From positions 173,696-237,695 of the forward strand of contig NZ_VDFU01000005.1 in the NCBI RefSeq assembly GCF_006152115.1: a DNA stretch of 64,000 bases, in the 5' to 3' direction. The position numbers and the translations under genes were made by a program. Under the pieces are notes generated by a model that was not told where the DNA came from, ran no database searches, and worked only from the letters and a program-made list of their open reading frames with translations. The stretch comes from Rubellimicrobium rubrum (GTDB lineage Bacteria > Pseudomonadota > Alphaproteobacteria > Rhodobacterales > Rhodobacteraceae). Numbering within the stretch: the stretch's first letter is position 1; each line of letters starts with the position of its first letter. This document shows, piece by piece, positions 47,382-57,714 of the stretch.

Positions 47382-48851
47382 CTAGTCCTGGACGTAAGCG
47401 GCAAGGGTCGCTTCCACGCCGTTTGACCAAAGCGAGGCGAGTTGCCGGCCAAAGGCGTCGGCAAAGCGTAGGTCTTGTCCCATATCCCCAAACACCAGCG
47501 TGTTGGACAGGAACTCGGCCGGGTCCGTCTTGGCGGCCGAGGCGCGTGCGCGCAAATCATCCCAGTTCTCGTCGTTAGGAGCTATGGGCCTGCCAGCTTC
47601 GTCCACGCCGGCGCAGTACCGGCACCAAAGCGCGACCTCCAGAGCCAAGCCAGCGAAACGCCGTCCCTCGGCGAGGGCCTGGCGTGCGGTGGGCAGGATG
47701 AACTTGGGCTGGCGGTTCGAGCCGTCGAGGCAAAGGCGTGGGATCGTGTCGCCCACTTCAGGATTGGAGAACCGCTCCGCGATGAGCTCGCGATAGGCGT
47801 CGTAGCTGACGCCCGCGATGGGGGCCAGGGTTGGCTGGATCTCGCGGCGGGTCAGCGCATCGAGCCAGTCGGCGATGCGTCGGTCCGCCATCGCATCATG
47901 GACGAAGTGATGACCCAGCAGCGCGCCGGGATAGGCGATGGCAGCGTGGCCGCCGTTGAGGATGCGGAGCTTCATCAGCTCGTATTGCGCCACATTGGTC
48001 ACGAACTCGGCGCCGACCTCCTCCCAAGCCGGCCGGCCTTGCGGGAAGTTGTCCTCCAGCACCCACTGCCGAAAGGGCTCGCACGCCACGGGGGCCGAGT
48101 CCAGGAGACCGAAGCGATCCTGAACCATCTGCCGCTCCCGGTCCGAGGTGGCGGGGGTGATGCAGTCCACCATGGAATTCGGGAACGCGACATGGGCCGC
48201 GACCCACTCCGCGAATGTCGGGTCCTGTAGCCGGGCCAAGCCAATGACCGTCCGCGCCGCCACATGCCCATTCTCGGGGAGGTTGTCGCAAGACAGCACG
48301 GTGAACGGAGGTACCCCGGCCTCGCGACGGCGGCGAAGGGCGGCCAGGATCATGCCGAACACCGTCCGGGGGGCATCGAGGTTCCGGGCATCGGCCTGCA
48401 TGTCGGGGTGGTCGGCCGCGAACCCGTCGGTCTTGGCATCGACATAGTATCCGCCTTCGGTCACGGTCGTGGAGACGATGCGGATCGCCGGGCTGGCCAT
48501 CGCTGCTACGATCGCCTCTGGTTCCACCGCCACGAAGTCGATCATGGACCCGATCACTCGGGCGCTCAGACCCGACGGGTCCAGTTCCACCACCGTGGTC
48601 AGGCAGTCCTGCGCCAGAAGACGGTCCCGCATCTGGGCGTCCGACGGACGTACGCCCGCTCCGACGACCGCGAAGTCGTGGTCGCGTCCCAGATTGAAGA
48701 GCCGATCCAGATAGACCTGCATGTGGGCACGGTGGAAGTTGCCGACGCCGACATGGAGGATGCCGCCAGTCAGGCTCGAACGGTCGTAAGCGGGGCCGGC
48801 GACGCCGTCGGGCAGGTTCTGCAGCGCGGCGTCGTTCAGGGGAATAGACAT
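47382..48851 (-). CDS. mtlK: Mannitol 2-dehydrogenase / polyol dehydrogenase (long-chain)
   Basis: The 489-residue enzyme oxidises mannitol (and usually arabitol or sorbitol) to the ketose with NAD. It has the N-terminal Rossmann motif ILHVGVGNFHRAHMQVYLD and the C-terminal catalytic helix KLRILNGGHAAIAYPGALLG, whose Lys, Asn and His form the active site in Pseudomonas mannitol dehydrogenase. It is the last gene of the polyol operon, in the same place as mtlK in the Rhodobacter sphaeroides smo operon. Fructuronate reductases are the closest alternative. Confidence 0.92.
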   Translation of the reverse strand: MSIPLNDAALQNLPDGVAGPAYDRSSLTGGILHVGVGNFHRAHMQVYLDRLFNLGRDHDFAVVGAGVRPSDAQMRDRLLAQDCLTTVVELDPSGLSARVIGSMIDFVAVEPEAIVAAMASPAIRIVSTTVTEGGYYVDAKTDGFAADHPDMQADARNLDAPRTVFGMILAALRRRREAGVPPFTVLSCDNLPENGHVAARTVIGLARLQDPTFAEWVAAHVAFPNSMVDCITPATSDRERQMVQDRFGLLDSAPVACEPFRQWVLEDNFPQGRPAWEEVGAEFVTNVAQYELMKLRILNGGHAAIAYPGALLGHHFVHDAMADRRIADWLDALTRREIQPTLAPIAGVSYDAYRELIAERFSNPEVGDTIPRLCLDGSNRQPKFILPTARQALAEGRRFAGLALEVALWCRYCAGVDEAGRPIAPNDENWDDLRARASAAKTDPAEFLSNTLVFGDMGQDLRFADAFGRQLASLWSNGVEATLAAYVQD

Positions 48852-48860
48852 GGTTGATCC

Positions 48861-49652
48861 TCAGATCGTGCGGAGCATGCCGCCGTCATAGTGATAGGTG
48901 GACCCCACCGCGTAGGACGCCCGGGGGGAGCAAAGGAAGACCATGAAGTCCGCCAGTTCCTGGACCGTGCCGAAGCGCTTGATGGGGGCGTGCTCGTCCG
49001 CGACGCCTTGAAGGTAGCCTTCCCAATCGCCGCCATTCGGAGCCGAAAGCTGCTTGGCGGTCTTCACCCAGTCGGGCGTGAGGATGAGACCCGGGCTCAC
49101 GGTATTGACGCGGATGTTCATGGGGATGAACTCCGTCGACATCGTCTTGGAGAGCATCAGCAGCGCGGCCTTCGTCACGTTGTAAATCGGTTCGTACCAA
49201 AGCGGCTGGGTCGCGCAGATGGAGGCGTTGTTTAGGATCGCGCCACCCCCGCGGGGTGCCATGAGAGGCACGAGTCCTCGGGCTAGCCGCACTGCAGCCA
49301 TGACATGCAGATCCCAGTAAGCCTGCCACTTCTCGTCCGGCGCATCCAGGATCGTCTCGTTGGAGCCGGTGCCGGCGTTGTTGACGAGGATGTCGCAACC
49401 GCCGAACGCCGCCCGGGTGGCCTCGATCAGCGTCGCACAGCCCTCGGCCGTGGCGACATCGCAGGCCTGGGCCACGGCGCGGGTGCCGAACTCAACCTCG
49501 ATGGTGCGGGCGGCTTCCTCGGCACGCGCGCCGTTGCGCGCAGCGATGAGGACGTCAGCCCCCTCCCGAGCGAAGGTCCGCGCCACGCCGAGGCCGATGC
49601 CGACGCTACCGCCCGTCACGACCGCAATCTTGCCCTTCAGTCCCAGGTCCAT
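48861..49652 (-). CDS. Short-chain dehydrogenase/reductase
   Basis: The 263-residue SDR has the cofactor motif TGGSVGIGLG, the NNAG motif and the catalytic Ser/Tyr/Lys (NNASICA; YNVTK). It sits between the sorbitol-type SDR and mtlK with gaps of two and nine bases. It is an extra enzyme relative to the classical smo operon and probably oxidises a further polyol or sugar intermediate. Confidence 0.88.
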   Translation of the reverse strand: MDLGLKGKIAVVTGGSVGIGLGVARTFAREGADVLIAARNGARAEEAARTIEVEFGTRAVAQACDVATAEGCATLIEATRAAFGGCDILVNNAGTGSNETILDAPDEKWQAYWDLHVMAAVRLARGLVPLMAPRGGGAILNNASICATQPLWYEPIYNVTKAALLMLSKTMSTEFIPMNIRVNTVSPGLILTPDWVKTAKQLSAPNGGDWEGYLQGVADEHAPIKRFGTVQELADFMVFLCSPRASYAVGSTYHYDGGMLRTI

Positions 49653-49654
49653 CG

Positions 49655-50421
49655 TCAGGCCATCCAGTTTCCGCCGTCCACCCCGTAGGTCTGGGAGACG
49701 ACATAGTCGGACTCGGAGGATGCCAGAAAGACAGCCATGCCGGTCAGGTCCTCGGCGGTGCCCATGCGGCCGAAGGGGACCGCCTCACCCACGATGCGCC
49801 GCTTCTCGCCCAGGGGGCGCTTCTCGTACTTGGCGAACATGGCGTCCACATGGTCCCAATGCTCCCCATCGACGACGCCAGGCGCGAGCGCATTGACGTT
49901 GATCCCATGCTTGATCAGGTCGAGGCCGGCTGACTGGGTAAAGCTGATGACGGCGGCCTTGGTAGCGCAATAGACGGCCACCAGCGCCTCGCCCCGGCGG
50001 CCCGCCTGGCTCGCCATGTTGATGATCTTGCCCCCCTGCCCCCGGGCGATCATGCCCCTGGCTACGGCTTGGGTGGTGAAGAACACGCCCGCAACGTTGA
50101 CAGCGAAAAGCCTGTCGAAGGTTTCGCGCGTGATCTCGACGACAGGCGAAGCGTCGAAGAGCGCGGCGTTGTTCACCAGAATGTCGATGCCGCCCAACTC
50201 GCGCTCCACCTCGGCCACCGCCGCGTCGATGCTGTCCTGGTGCGTCACGTCCATTCGGACGGCAATGGCGCGGGGGATGCCCGAAGCGGCCTGCCGCGCA
50301 CGGTCGATGTTGATGTCGGCAATGGCGACGCGGGCCCCCTCGCGGGTGTAGGCGTCTGCAAAGGCCAGCCCGATACCGCGCGCAGCCCCGGTGATCAGGG
50401 CGCGCTTGCCCTCGAGGCGCT

Positions 50422-50425
<4 letters not shown>
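49655..50425 (-). CDS. smoS: Sorbitol (L-iditol-type) dehydrogenase, SDR family
   Basis: The 256-residue SDR has [23 protein letters not shown] and the catalytic Ser and YCATK motif. The sequence and context match SmoS of Rhodobacter, which oxidises D-sorbitol to D-fructose with NAD and also accepts galactitol and L-iditol. [13 protein letters not shown] at 50425 is used because it overlaps the ATPase stop by four bases (ATGA); the frame continues upstream within that gene. Confidence 0.9.
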
Positions 50426-51423
<998 letters not shown>

Positions 51424-51433
51424 GAGTTGTCCC

Positions 51434-52264
51434 TTATTTCACGGCGCCGAAGGTGAGGCCGCGCACCAGTTGCCGCTGAGAGAACCAGCCCAGCACGAGG
51501 ATGGGCGCGATGGCCATGGTCGAAGCCGCCGACAGTTTGGCGTAGAAGAGGCCCTGCGGTGACGAGAAGCCGGCGATGAACTTGGTCAGCGGCGCCGCGT
51601 CCGTCACCGTGAGGTTGATGGTCCAGAACGCCTCGTTCCAGGCCAGGATGACGTTCAGCAGGAACGTGGAAGCGATGCCGGGCAGCGCCATCGGGGTCAG
51701 GACGTAGATGATCTCGGAGGACAGAGTCGCACCATCCATCCGCGCGGCTTCCAGGATCTCGCCAGGAATCTCGCGGAAATAGGTGTAAAGCATCCACACG
51801 ATGATCGGCAGGTTGATGAGCATCAGAACGACCGTCAGGCCGATGCGCGAGTCGAGCAGACCGAGCGTCCGGAAGATGAGGTAGATGGGCACGAGCACGC
51901 CCACTGCGGGCATCATCTTGGTGCTGAGCATCCACATCAGCAGGTCCTTGGTCCTGCGGCCGGGCACGAAGGCCATTGACCAGGCGGCGGGCACTGCGAG
52001 GACGAGCCCCAGGACGGTGGATCCCAGGGAGATGATGACCGAGTTCAGGAAGTAGTCGAAGTAGTCCCGCTGGCGCTCCACGTCGTAGTAGTTCTTGAGC
52101 GTCCAGTCGAAGTTCAGGAACACCGGGGGGGACGCCACCGCGACGGGCTCGGGCTTGAAGCTGGTGAGCACCGTCCACAGGATCGGAAAGAAGAGGATCA
52201 GTGCGACGGTCCAGGCGAGGACGGTGTTGATCGTCTTGCGGGCAGGTGTGACGGCACGCGACAT
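51434..52264 (-). CDS. smoG: Polyol ABC transporter permease 2
   Basis: The 276-residue protein has six membrane spans and an EAA-type loop ([28 protein letters not shown]). It is the MalG-type partner of the adjacent SmoF permease and lies 10 bases upstream of smoK. Confidence 0.92.
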   Translation of the reverse strand: MSRAVTPARKTINTVLAWTVALILFFPILWTVLTSFKPEPVAVASPPVFLNFDWTLKNYYDVERQRDYFDYFLNSVIISLGSTVLGLVLAVPAAWSMAFVPGRRTKDLLMWMLSTKMMPAVGVLVPIYLIFRTLGLLDSRIGLTVVLMLINLPIIVWMLYTYFREIPGEILEAARMDGATLSSEIIYVLTPMALPGIASTFLLNVILAWNEAFWTINLTVTDAAPLTKFIAGFSSPQGLFYAKLSAASTMAIAPILVLGWFSQRQLVRGLTFGAVK

Positions 52265-52276
52265 TCGGTCAGCTCC

Positions 52277-53149
52277 TCACGCGTCCAGATTGCGGCCGAC
52301 GGCGCGCATCAGGAATACGGCGACGATGTTCGCCAGGATGACGGCCACCACACCTCCGGCAGCGGCAGTCCCGGCATCGAAGTCGAGCAGCGCCTCCTTG
52401 TAGACGAGGTAGGTGAGCGTGGTCGAAGAGGTGCCGGGGCCTCCGTTCGTGGTGACAAGGATCTCGCCGAAGATGCCCAGCAGGAAGATCGTCTCGATCA
52501 GGATGACGACCGTGATCGCGCGGGCAAGGTGCGGCAGCATGATGAACCAGAACCGCTTGACCGGCGGAGCGCCGTCCATCTCGGCCGCCTCGAGTTGCTC
52601 AGAGGACAGGGACTGAAGCGCGGTCAGCAGGATCAGGGTCGCAAATGGCAGCCATTCCCAGGACACGATCATGATGATCGATCCAAGCGGCGCCTGGCCG
52701 AGGAAATCGAAAGGCCGAAGCTCGATGAGCTTGAACGCCTCGGCAAACAAGCCATTGGTCGGGTTGAAGAACATGTTCTTCCACACCAAAGCCGCCACCG
52801 GAGGCATGATGAAGAAGGGCGAGATCACGAGGATCCGCACGATCCCCTGCCCCCAGATCGGCTGGTCGATCAGAAGGGCGATCCCGATTCCCCCCACCAC
52901 CGTGACCAGCAGCACGCCTCCCACCAGTAGGAACGTGTTGATGATCGCTCCCCAGAACGCGGGCGCCGAGACGAAGTTCAAGTAATTGGAGAGCCCGATG
53001 AAGCCTGAGCGGTCCGGATAAAGAAGGTTGTAGCGCTGGAACGAGAACCACAACGTCAGGACCAGCGGCACGATCATCCAGATCAGCAGCAGGAGTACGG
53101 TCGGCGAGAGCATGGCCCGGGCTGCGACCCGCGAGGCTTGCGTGGACAT
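52277..53149 (-). CDS. smoF: Polyol ABC transporter permease 1
   Basis: The 290-residue MalF-type permease has an N-terminal span (LSPTVLLLLIWMIVPLVLTLW), further spans and the loop LEAAEMDGAPPVKRFWFIML. It is coupled by 12 bases to smoG and follows the binding protein gene after 91 bases, where the RNA may be processed to give higher binding-protein levels. Confidence 0.92.
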   Translation of the reverse strand: MSTQASRVAARAMLSPTVLLLLIWMIVPLVLTLWFSFQRYNLLYPDRSGFIGLSNYLNFVSAPAFWGAIINTFLLVGGVLLVTVVGGIGIALLIDQPIWGQGIVRILVISPFFIMPPVAALVWKNMFFNPTNGLFAEAFKLIELRPFDFLGQAPLGSIIMIVSWEWLPFATLILLTALQSLSSEQLEAAEMDGAPPVKRFWFIMLPHLARAITVVILIETIFLLGIFGEILVTTNGGPGTSSTTLTYLVYKEALLDFDAGTAAAGGVVAVILANIVAVFLMRAVGRNLDA

Positions 53150-53240
53150 GGGGCAGACCTCATTGCGAGGGATTGTGCCCGGCCCCCAAAGGGACCGGGC
53201 GACGATGCAAGGGCCGCCGCAGCGGTCATTGCAACGGTGA

Positions 53241-54563
53241 TTACTGGATGTAACCCGCCGTCGTCATCTCTTGGACCGCCAGTTCCTGAGCGGCGGCCAA
53301 GGCTTCATCCACGGTCTTCTCGCCAGCCAGTGCGGCCGAGAACTCCTGGCCTACAGCAGTGCCGATGCCCTGGAACTCGGGGATCGCGACGAACTGCACG
53401 CCGGTGTAGGGGACAGGCTGAACGGTCGGGCTGTTGGGATCGGCCGCGTTGATCGAGTCGATCGTCATCTGCGCGAAGGGTGCCGCGGCCAAGTATTCCT
53501 GGTTCTCGTAAAGCGACGTGCGCGTGCCCGGGGGAACATTGGCCCAACCTTCGTTCTCGGCCACGAGTTCGGTGTACTCTTTCGAGGTTGCCCAGGCGAC
53601 GAACTGCTTGGCAGCGTCAGGGGCGTCCGACGACGAGGGGATGGCCAGCGACCACGCCCAGAGCCAGTTGGCCCGCTTGCCTTGCCCAGAGTCAGGCCCG
53701 AGAGCGAAGCCCACCTGATCGGCAACCGTGGAGTTGTTGGGATCGGTCACGAACGAACCGGCGACCGTGGCATCGATCCACATGCCGCATTTGCCCTGCT
53801 GGAATAGGGTCAGGTTCTCATTGAAGCCGTTCGACGACGCACCGGGCGGGCCGTAGTTGGTCATCAGGTCGAGGTAGTCGGTGATGGTCGCCTTCCACTC
53901 GGGGCTGTCGAACTGGGGCTGCCAATTCTCGTCGAACCAGCGCGCGCCGTAGGAGTTGGCCATCGTCGTGATGAAGGCCGTGTTCTCGCCCCAGCCGGCC
54001 TTGCCGCGCAGGCAGATGCCGTAGATGCCGTTGTCGGGATCGTTCATGGCGGCTGCAGCGGCCTTGATGTCGTCCCAGGTCGGCTGATCGGGGATCGTGA
54101 CGCCGGCGGCCTCGGCCAGGTCCTTGCGATACATGACGAACGAGGATTCGCCGTAGAACGGGACAGCGAAAAGCGTGTCGTCCACCGACAGGCCCGCGCG
54201 GATCGGCGGCAGGATGTCGTCCACATCGTATTCGGCAGGCAGATCGTTCAGCGGAACGAGCCAGCCCTGTTTGCCCCAGATCGGAACCTCGTAGGTGCCG
54301 ATGGTGATCACGTCGTACTGCCCACCGCTGGTGGCGATGTCGGTCGTAACGTTCTGGCGGAGCACGTTCTCTTCGAGCGTCACCCACTCGAGCTCGATGT
54401 CAGGATGCTGCTCGGTGAAGGCATCGGTCAGGCCCTGCATCCGGACCATGTCGCCGTTGTTCACGGTCGCGATCGTCAGGGTCGTGGCCTCTTGGGCCGA
54501 GGCAGCGATGCCCAAGGCGCAAAGGGCCGTCGCCCCCATTAGGGCGCGGGTCAGCGTGTTCAT
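53241..54563 (-). CDS. smoE: Polyol-binding periplasmic protein
   Basis: The 440-residue protein has a signal peptide (MNTLTRALMGATALCALGIAASAQ) and the family 1 binding-protein layout (ATVNNGDMVRMQGLTDAFTEQHPDIELEW; MWIDATVAGSFV). It matches SmoE, which delivers sorbitol and mannitol to the SmoFG channel. ATG 54563 has GGGAGG six bases upstream. It is the first gene after the promoter and operator-like repeats at 54576-54641. Confidence 0.93.
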   Translation of the reverse strand: MNTLTRALMGATALCALGIAASAQEATTLTIATVNNGDMVRMQGLTDAFTEQHPDIELEWVTLEENVLRQNVTTDIATSGGQYDVITIGTYEVPIWGKQGWLVPLNDLPAEYDVDDILPPIRAGLSVDDTLFAVPFYGESSFVMYRKDLAEAAGVTIPDQPTWDDIKAAAAAMNDPDNGIYGICLRGKAGWGENTAFITTMANSYGARWFDENWQPQFDSPEWKATITDYLDLMTNYGPPGASSNGFNENLTLFQQGKCGMWIDATVAGSFVTDPNNSTVADQVGFALGPDSGQGKRANWLWAWSLAIPSSSDAPDAAKQFVAWATSKEYTELVAENEGWANVPPGTRTSLYENQEYLAAAPFAQMTIDSINAADPNSPTVQPVPYTGVQFVAIPEFQGIGTAVGQEFSAALAGEKTVDEALAAAQELAVQEMTTAGYIQ

Positions 54564-54575
54564 GTATCCTCCCGT

Positions 54576-54614
54576 TTTGCCTCGATCGGGCAAATGCTTA
54601 CGTCGTGGGCAAAT
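54576..54614 (-). promoter_or_regulatory. Operator-like repeats in front of smoE
   Basis: The sequence GGGCAAAT (plus strand) occurs twice, at 54588-54595 and 54607-54614, 19 bases apart. The inner copy is also half of an inverted repeat TTTGCC-7-GGCAAA (54576-54594). The upstream copy overlaps the predicted -10. This arrangement suits binding by the adjacent SorC-family regulator, which is an inference. Confidence 0.5.
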
Positions 54615-54641
54615 ACTCCTGACTTCGTGATCACCTGTCAA
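54613..54641 (-). promoter_or_regulatory. Predicted promoter of the polyol operon
   Basis: On the minus strand TTGACA and GAGTAT are separated by 17 bases. The -10 overlaps one of the GGGCAAAT repeats, so a bound regulator could block or recruit polymerase. Confidence 0.55.
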
Positions 54642-54786
54642 GAGATGTTGCACGCCGCGCTGCAGCAAGGCCGAACGCGTAGGCCAAAGCTGGCCTGAGG
54701 TTGCTTCAAGCTGCTTCTTCAACGATAAGTGACTTGGGCGAATGCCGTCGGCCATCGTGCTTCCGGCCAAGCGGGCCGCGTCACCC

Positions 54787-55749
54787 TTAGGACAGAAGGG
54801 CTTCGGCCGTGGCTTCATTGGTGACAAGCCCATTGACCAGCCGTCCGACCAGGGCAGCGCGCAAGGCAGCCAGTTTTGCCTCTCCGAGCGCCACGGCGAC
54901 GACGGTGCGATCAACCGCCCGGGGCAGCGGAGCGGACGCGACGCGGGCGTTGGAGGCGCAATCCAGGAGATGACCCGTATCGTCGTAGATCCAGGACGTG
55001 ATCTCGCCTACACCCCCTTGCGAGATCACCTCTTCCATCTCGCTCCGGCTGAGGAATCCATCGACAACCAAGGGCGCGCGCAAACCCATCTGGCCGATCC
55101 CCACAAGCGTCAGGTCCGCCTTTGCACAAAGGCCCAGCGTGCTGCGGACCGCCTCCTGTCCGTGCAGCACCGCGAGTTCGCGCGCGTCGCGTGCGAAAAC
55201 CGGCAACGGAAACGGATAGTGAGGTGCCCCGACGCGGTCGGCCATTCGGACTACCGCATTGTAAGGCGTCGCCTGTCCATCGGCCATCATATTGCCCAGG
55301 AGCGAGACGATCCGATGCTGCGGACAATCCATGCGGGAAAGCGCTTCCACGGTTGCCTTGAGCGCTCGCCCCGTCCCTAGGGCTATGACCCGCGGGTCCG
55401 GACTCCGTAGGGTCCGTTCGAGGAGACCGGCCGCAGCGCTTGCCACTCCTCCCAGAAGGTCGGGCGCCGCAGGGTCGGATGGCGCGACCTCAACCACTCG
55501 AAGGTCGAACGCTTCAGCAAGGGCCTCGGCCAAGTCCATGCAGCGGCCGATGGGGTGATCGAGCCGGACCTTGACCAGGCGCTCCGAGACGGCCATCGCC
55601 ACGAGGCGCTGCGCCGTCTGTCGCGAAACACCCAGTTTTTGCGCAATCTCGTCCTGTGTGTTGCCGGCGACATAGTAGAGCCAACCAGCACGGGCGGCAT
55701 CGTCCAGACGATTTGGCGAGTTCGTAAAACGCTGGTTGGTCAAGCTCAT
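54787..55749 (-). CDS. SorC-family sugar-responsive transcriptional regulator
   Basis: The 320-residue protein has an N-terminal helix-turn-helix (YVAGNTQDEIAQKLGVSRQTAQRLV) and a large C-terminal sugar-phosphate-binding domain (ALGTGRALKATVEAL; LVGIGQMG). SorC-type regulators sense phosphorylated sugars or polyols. It lies directly upstream of the smo genes, separated from smoE by about 220 bases containing a promoter, and should control that operon. Confidence 0.92.
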   Translation of the reverse strand: MSLTNQRFTNSPNRLDDAARAGWLYYVAGNTQDEIAQKLGVSRQTAQRLVAMAVSERLVKVRLDHPIGRCMDLAEALAEAFDLRVVEVAPSDPAAPDLLGGVASAAAGLLERTLRSPDPRVIALGTGRALKATVEALSRMDCPQHRIVSLLGNMMADGQATPYNAVVRMADRVGAPHYPFPLPVFARDARELAVLHGQEAVRSTLGLCAKADLTLVGIGQMGLRAPLVVDGFLSRSEMEEVISQGGVGEITSWIYDDTGHLLDCASNARVASAPLPRAVDRTVVAVALGEAKLAALRAALVGRLVNGLVTNEATAEALLS

Positions 55750-56438
55750 TGCTCCGGGGCGGGCGAAGCCTTCAGCAGGCCCGGATAGACCGCCACGAGG
55801 TCCGACCAGTGGAAGAATGGTGTCAAAGGACCAAGCTTGTCAAACTCGGGCATCCGTTCCGAGTCCAGGCCGGACCAATGACTAGCCCCCGCATAGAAGG
55901 CCACCTCCATGCCGGCAGCCTGTGCAGCCTGGACGCCGGGCGCGCTGTCCTCAATCACCAAGCAGTCCTGCGGATCGACCCCTAGCTCCTTTGCAGCGTG
56001 CAGGAAAAGATCTGGGGCCGGCTTGCCACGCTCGACCATGCTGGCGGTGAAGACCCGGTCGAAGAACCCACTGAGCCCGACCAGTTCCAGGCTTCGCGAT
56101 GCCCGCTGCGGCGAAGATGACGTGGCCACGCAAGCCTGTACGCTCAAGCGGTTCAGGATGTTCAGGACGCCTGGCGTTGGGCGCAGGTCCGTCTCAAAAC
56201 GGCGCAACAATTGCTCCCTGTAACGGGCCTCGAAATCAGGAGGCAAGGTCACGGCAAAGCTGGACCGGATCGTCTGCGCGACGAAGGGAAAGCTACGGCC
56301 CTGAAAATGCGTCCGGACATAAGACGCATCGAATGACACGCCGTACTGAGCAGCGAGGTCGACCAGAACGCAAGCGGAGATGACCTCGCTGTCGATCAAC
56401 ACGCCATCGCAGTCGAAGATCGCAAGTTTCAGGGTCAT
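55746..56438 (-). CDS. HAD-family phosphatase / phosphomutase-like hydrolase
   Basis: The 230-residue protein has HAD motif I FDCDGVLIDSE, motif II ATSSSP, and motif III/IV GKPAPDLFLHAA and VIEDSAPGVQAA. The cap type fits the beta-phosphoglucomutase/sugar-phosphatase branch. It overlaps the SorC regulator start by four bases and is the promoter-proximal gene of the polyol cluster, so it may act on a polyol phosphate or regulator ligand. Confidence 0.9.
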   Translation of the reverse strand: MTLKLAIFDCDGVLIDSEVISACVLVDLAAQYGVSFDASYVRTHFQGRSFPFVAQTIRSSFAVTLPPDFEARYREQLLRRFETDLRPTPGVLNILNRLSVQACVATSSSPQRASRSLELVGLSGFFDRVFTASMVERGKPAPDLFLHAAKELGVDPQDCLVIEDSAPGVQAAQAAGMEVAFYAGASHWSGLDSERMPEFDKLGPLTPFFHWSDLVAVYPGLLKASPAPEQ

Positions 56439-56649
56439 CCCGGATGCTCACCGCCTGCCAGTTCGTCGGCTGCGCGTAGCACGCAGCAACCGAGCGGCCA
56501 AGCGATCGTAAGCCGCCCGCAGACTTGAGCGCGGCAACACCGGTATCCTCTTGGTCGACTCCCATTGAGTGAGCTGGGCAGGTGTTGATTGATCTTGGTC
56601 GCCACCCGGAGCTTGGCTGACGGAGCGGTTTACGAATGCGCTTCCGACC

Positions 56650-57175
56650 CGGGCGGCGCGGGCCGAAATGGGGACCTCCGGGCCCGTTAGCCGATGGCCC
56701 GGGGCTGACGACCGGCGCTTCCTGCTGGTGAGCCGCCGGCGTTCGACGGCGGTCTGAGCCTTGCGCCGAGTGCAGACGATCGCGCCTTCCAACAGGTCCC
56801 CCCCCCCCGAGCGTTGAAACGCCGATTGCGCCGATGCCCTCTCGGGATGAGCTTGGCCCGATTGAGGGGCCTTGGATCTGCTCGCCAACATGCCATCCCG
56901 GACTGCGTGAGCCAAGCCTTCCGGGCCCTTGTCGGACCTTATGGTCCCAGGCACGCCACAGGGGACGAACCGGTCCGCAAGGCTGTCGATAAGGTCACCC
57001 GATGGGAGTCGTCCGGCTGACCAGGATGGACAGACTCTCCCCGGGGCCACCCCTAGATCAGACGCAGCCTTCGGCCCTTCCCGAGCAGGTCCCGGATCGT
57101 GCGGCGCCACTACGGCCGCACTCGCAAGCTAGCGCCATGATGTCGGCCGCGAACTGCTCTCCTCCGTCTCTGCCC
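56650..57175 (-). pseudogene. Degraded IS3-family transposase (OrfB) remnant
   Basis: Read on the minus strand, pieces of an IS3-type integrase domain are visible in more than one frame: RRTIRDLLGKG (upstream part), then DLIDSLADRF, GVPGTIRSDKGPEGLAHAVRD (the D-D-E core region), LLEGAIVCTRRKAQTAVERRRL and a TGPEVPISARAAR ending. About 80 residues between the first and second pieces are missing, and frameshifts and stops interrupt the rest. No intact ends were seen, so this is an old fragment. Confidence 0.75.
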
Positions 57176-57196
57176 GCGATACCTTGCGGGGGGTCG

Positions 57197-57357
57197 AGCG
57201 ATGCTGATCTGGACCAAGGGGTCAGAACAGATTGCTGTACGGTTTCGCGTACCACAGAGGGGCGTCGGCCGTTCCATCTGCGGATCAAACCAGATCAGCA
57301 GCGCTCCCCACTGCCTCAGGACAGTGTCGTGGGCACGCCAAGGCATCGTATGGTCGG
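57197..57357 (-). pseudogene. IS5-family transposase N-terminal fragment
   Basis: The translated segment MPWRAHDTVLRQWGALLIWF followed by DPQMERPTPL and SDPLVQISIA resembles the start of IS5/IS903-type transposases, which read ..ALRRRGSLTIWFDP..-SDAAIQ. It stops abruptly about 20 bases from the IS3 remnant, so one element probably truncated the other. Confidence 0.6.
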
Positions 57358-57714
57358 CTGCGAACATAACCCTGGGCATGATCGGCCACCAACCCTGTCG
57401 GCTTGAAAGAGCAGTCCCGGACGACTTCTGCAACAATGTCTTTCATCGCCTATCACGTCAACAGACCTTGCAATCAATCGTGTATTGCTTGTTAGTATCG
57501 AGGCCTGAGCGTCACACCGACGCGGCTCACCTCCCAATTGGCATAGCCGGCAATCACAGTGGAGCTCTCGTTGAATAGGGTTGGTTCGGCTAGATTGACG
57601 ATAAGTGCAACGAGCGATCTAGACTGAGAGAATTGGGCAGATGATCGCTAAACTCTAGTGCCAGGCAAGGCCGATTTCACCGCAGAGCAGTAAGTGCCGA
57701 TAGGATGCGACTCA
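57358..57714. other. Region upstream of rfbA without a gene
   Basis: About 350 bases of lower-GC, non-coding-looking sequence. I see no supported gene or clear promoter, though the last 120 bases are AT-richer than the surroundings and probably hold the rfbA promoter. Confidence 0.5.
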
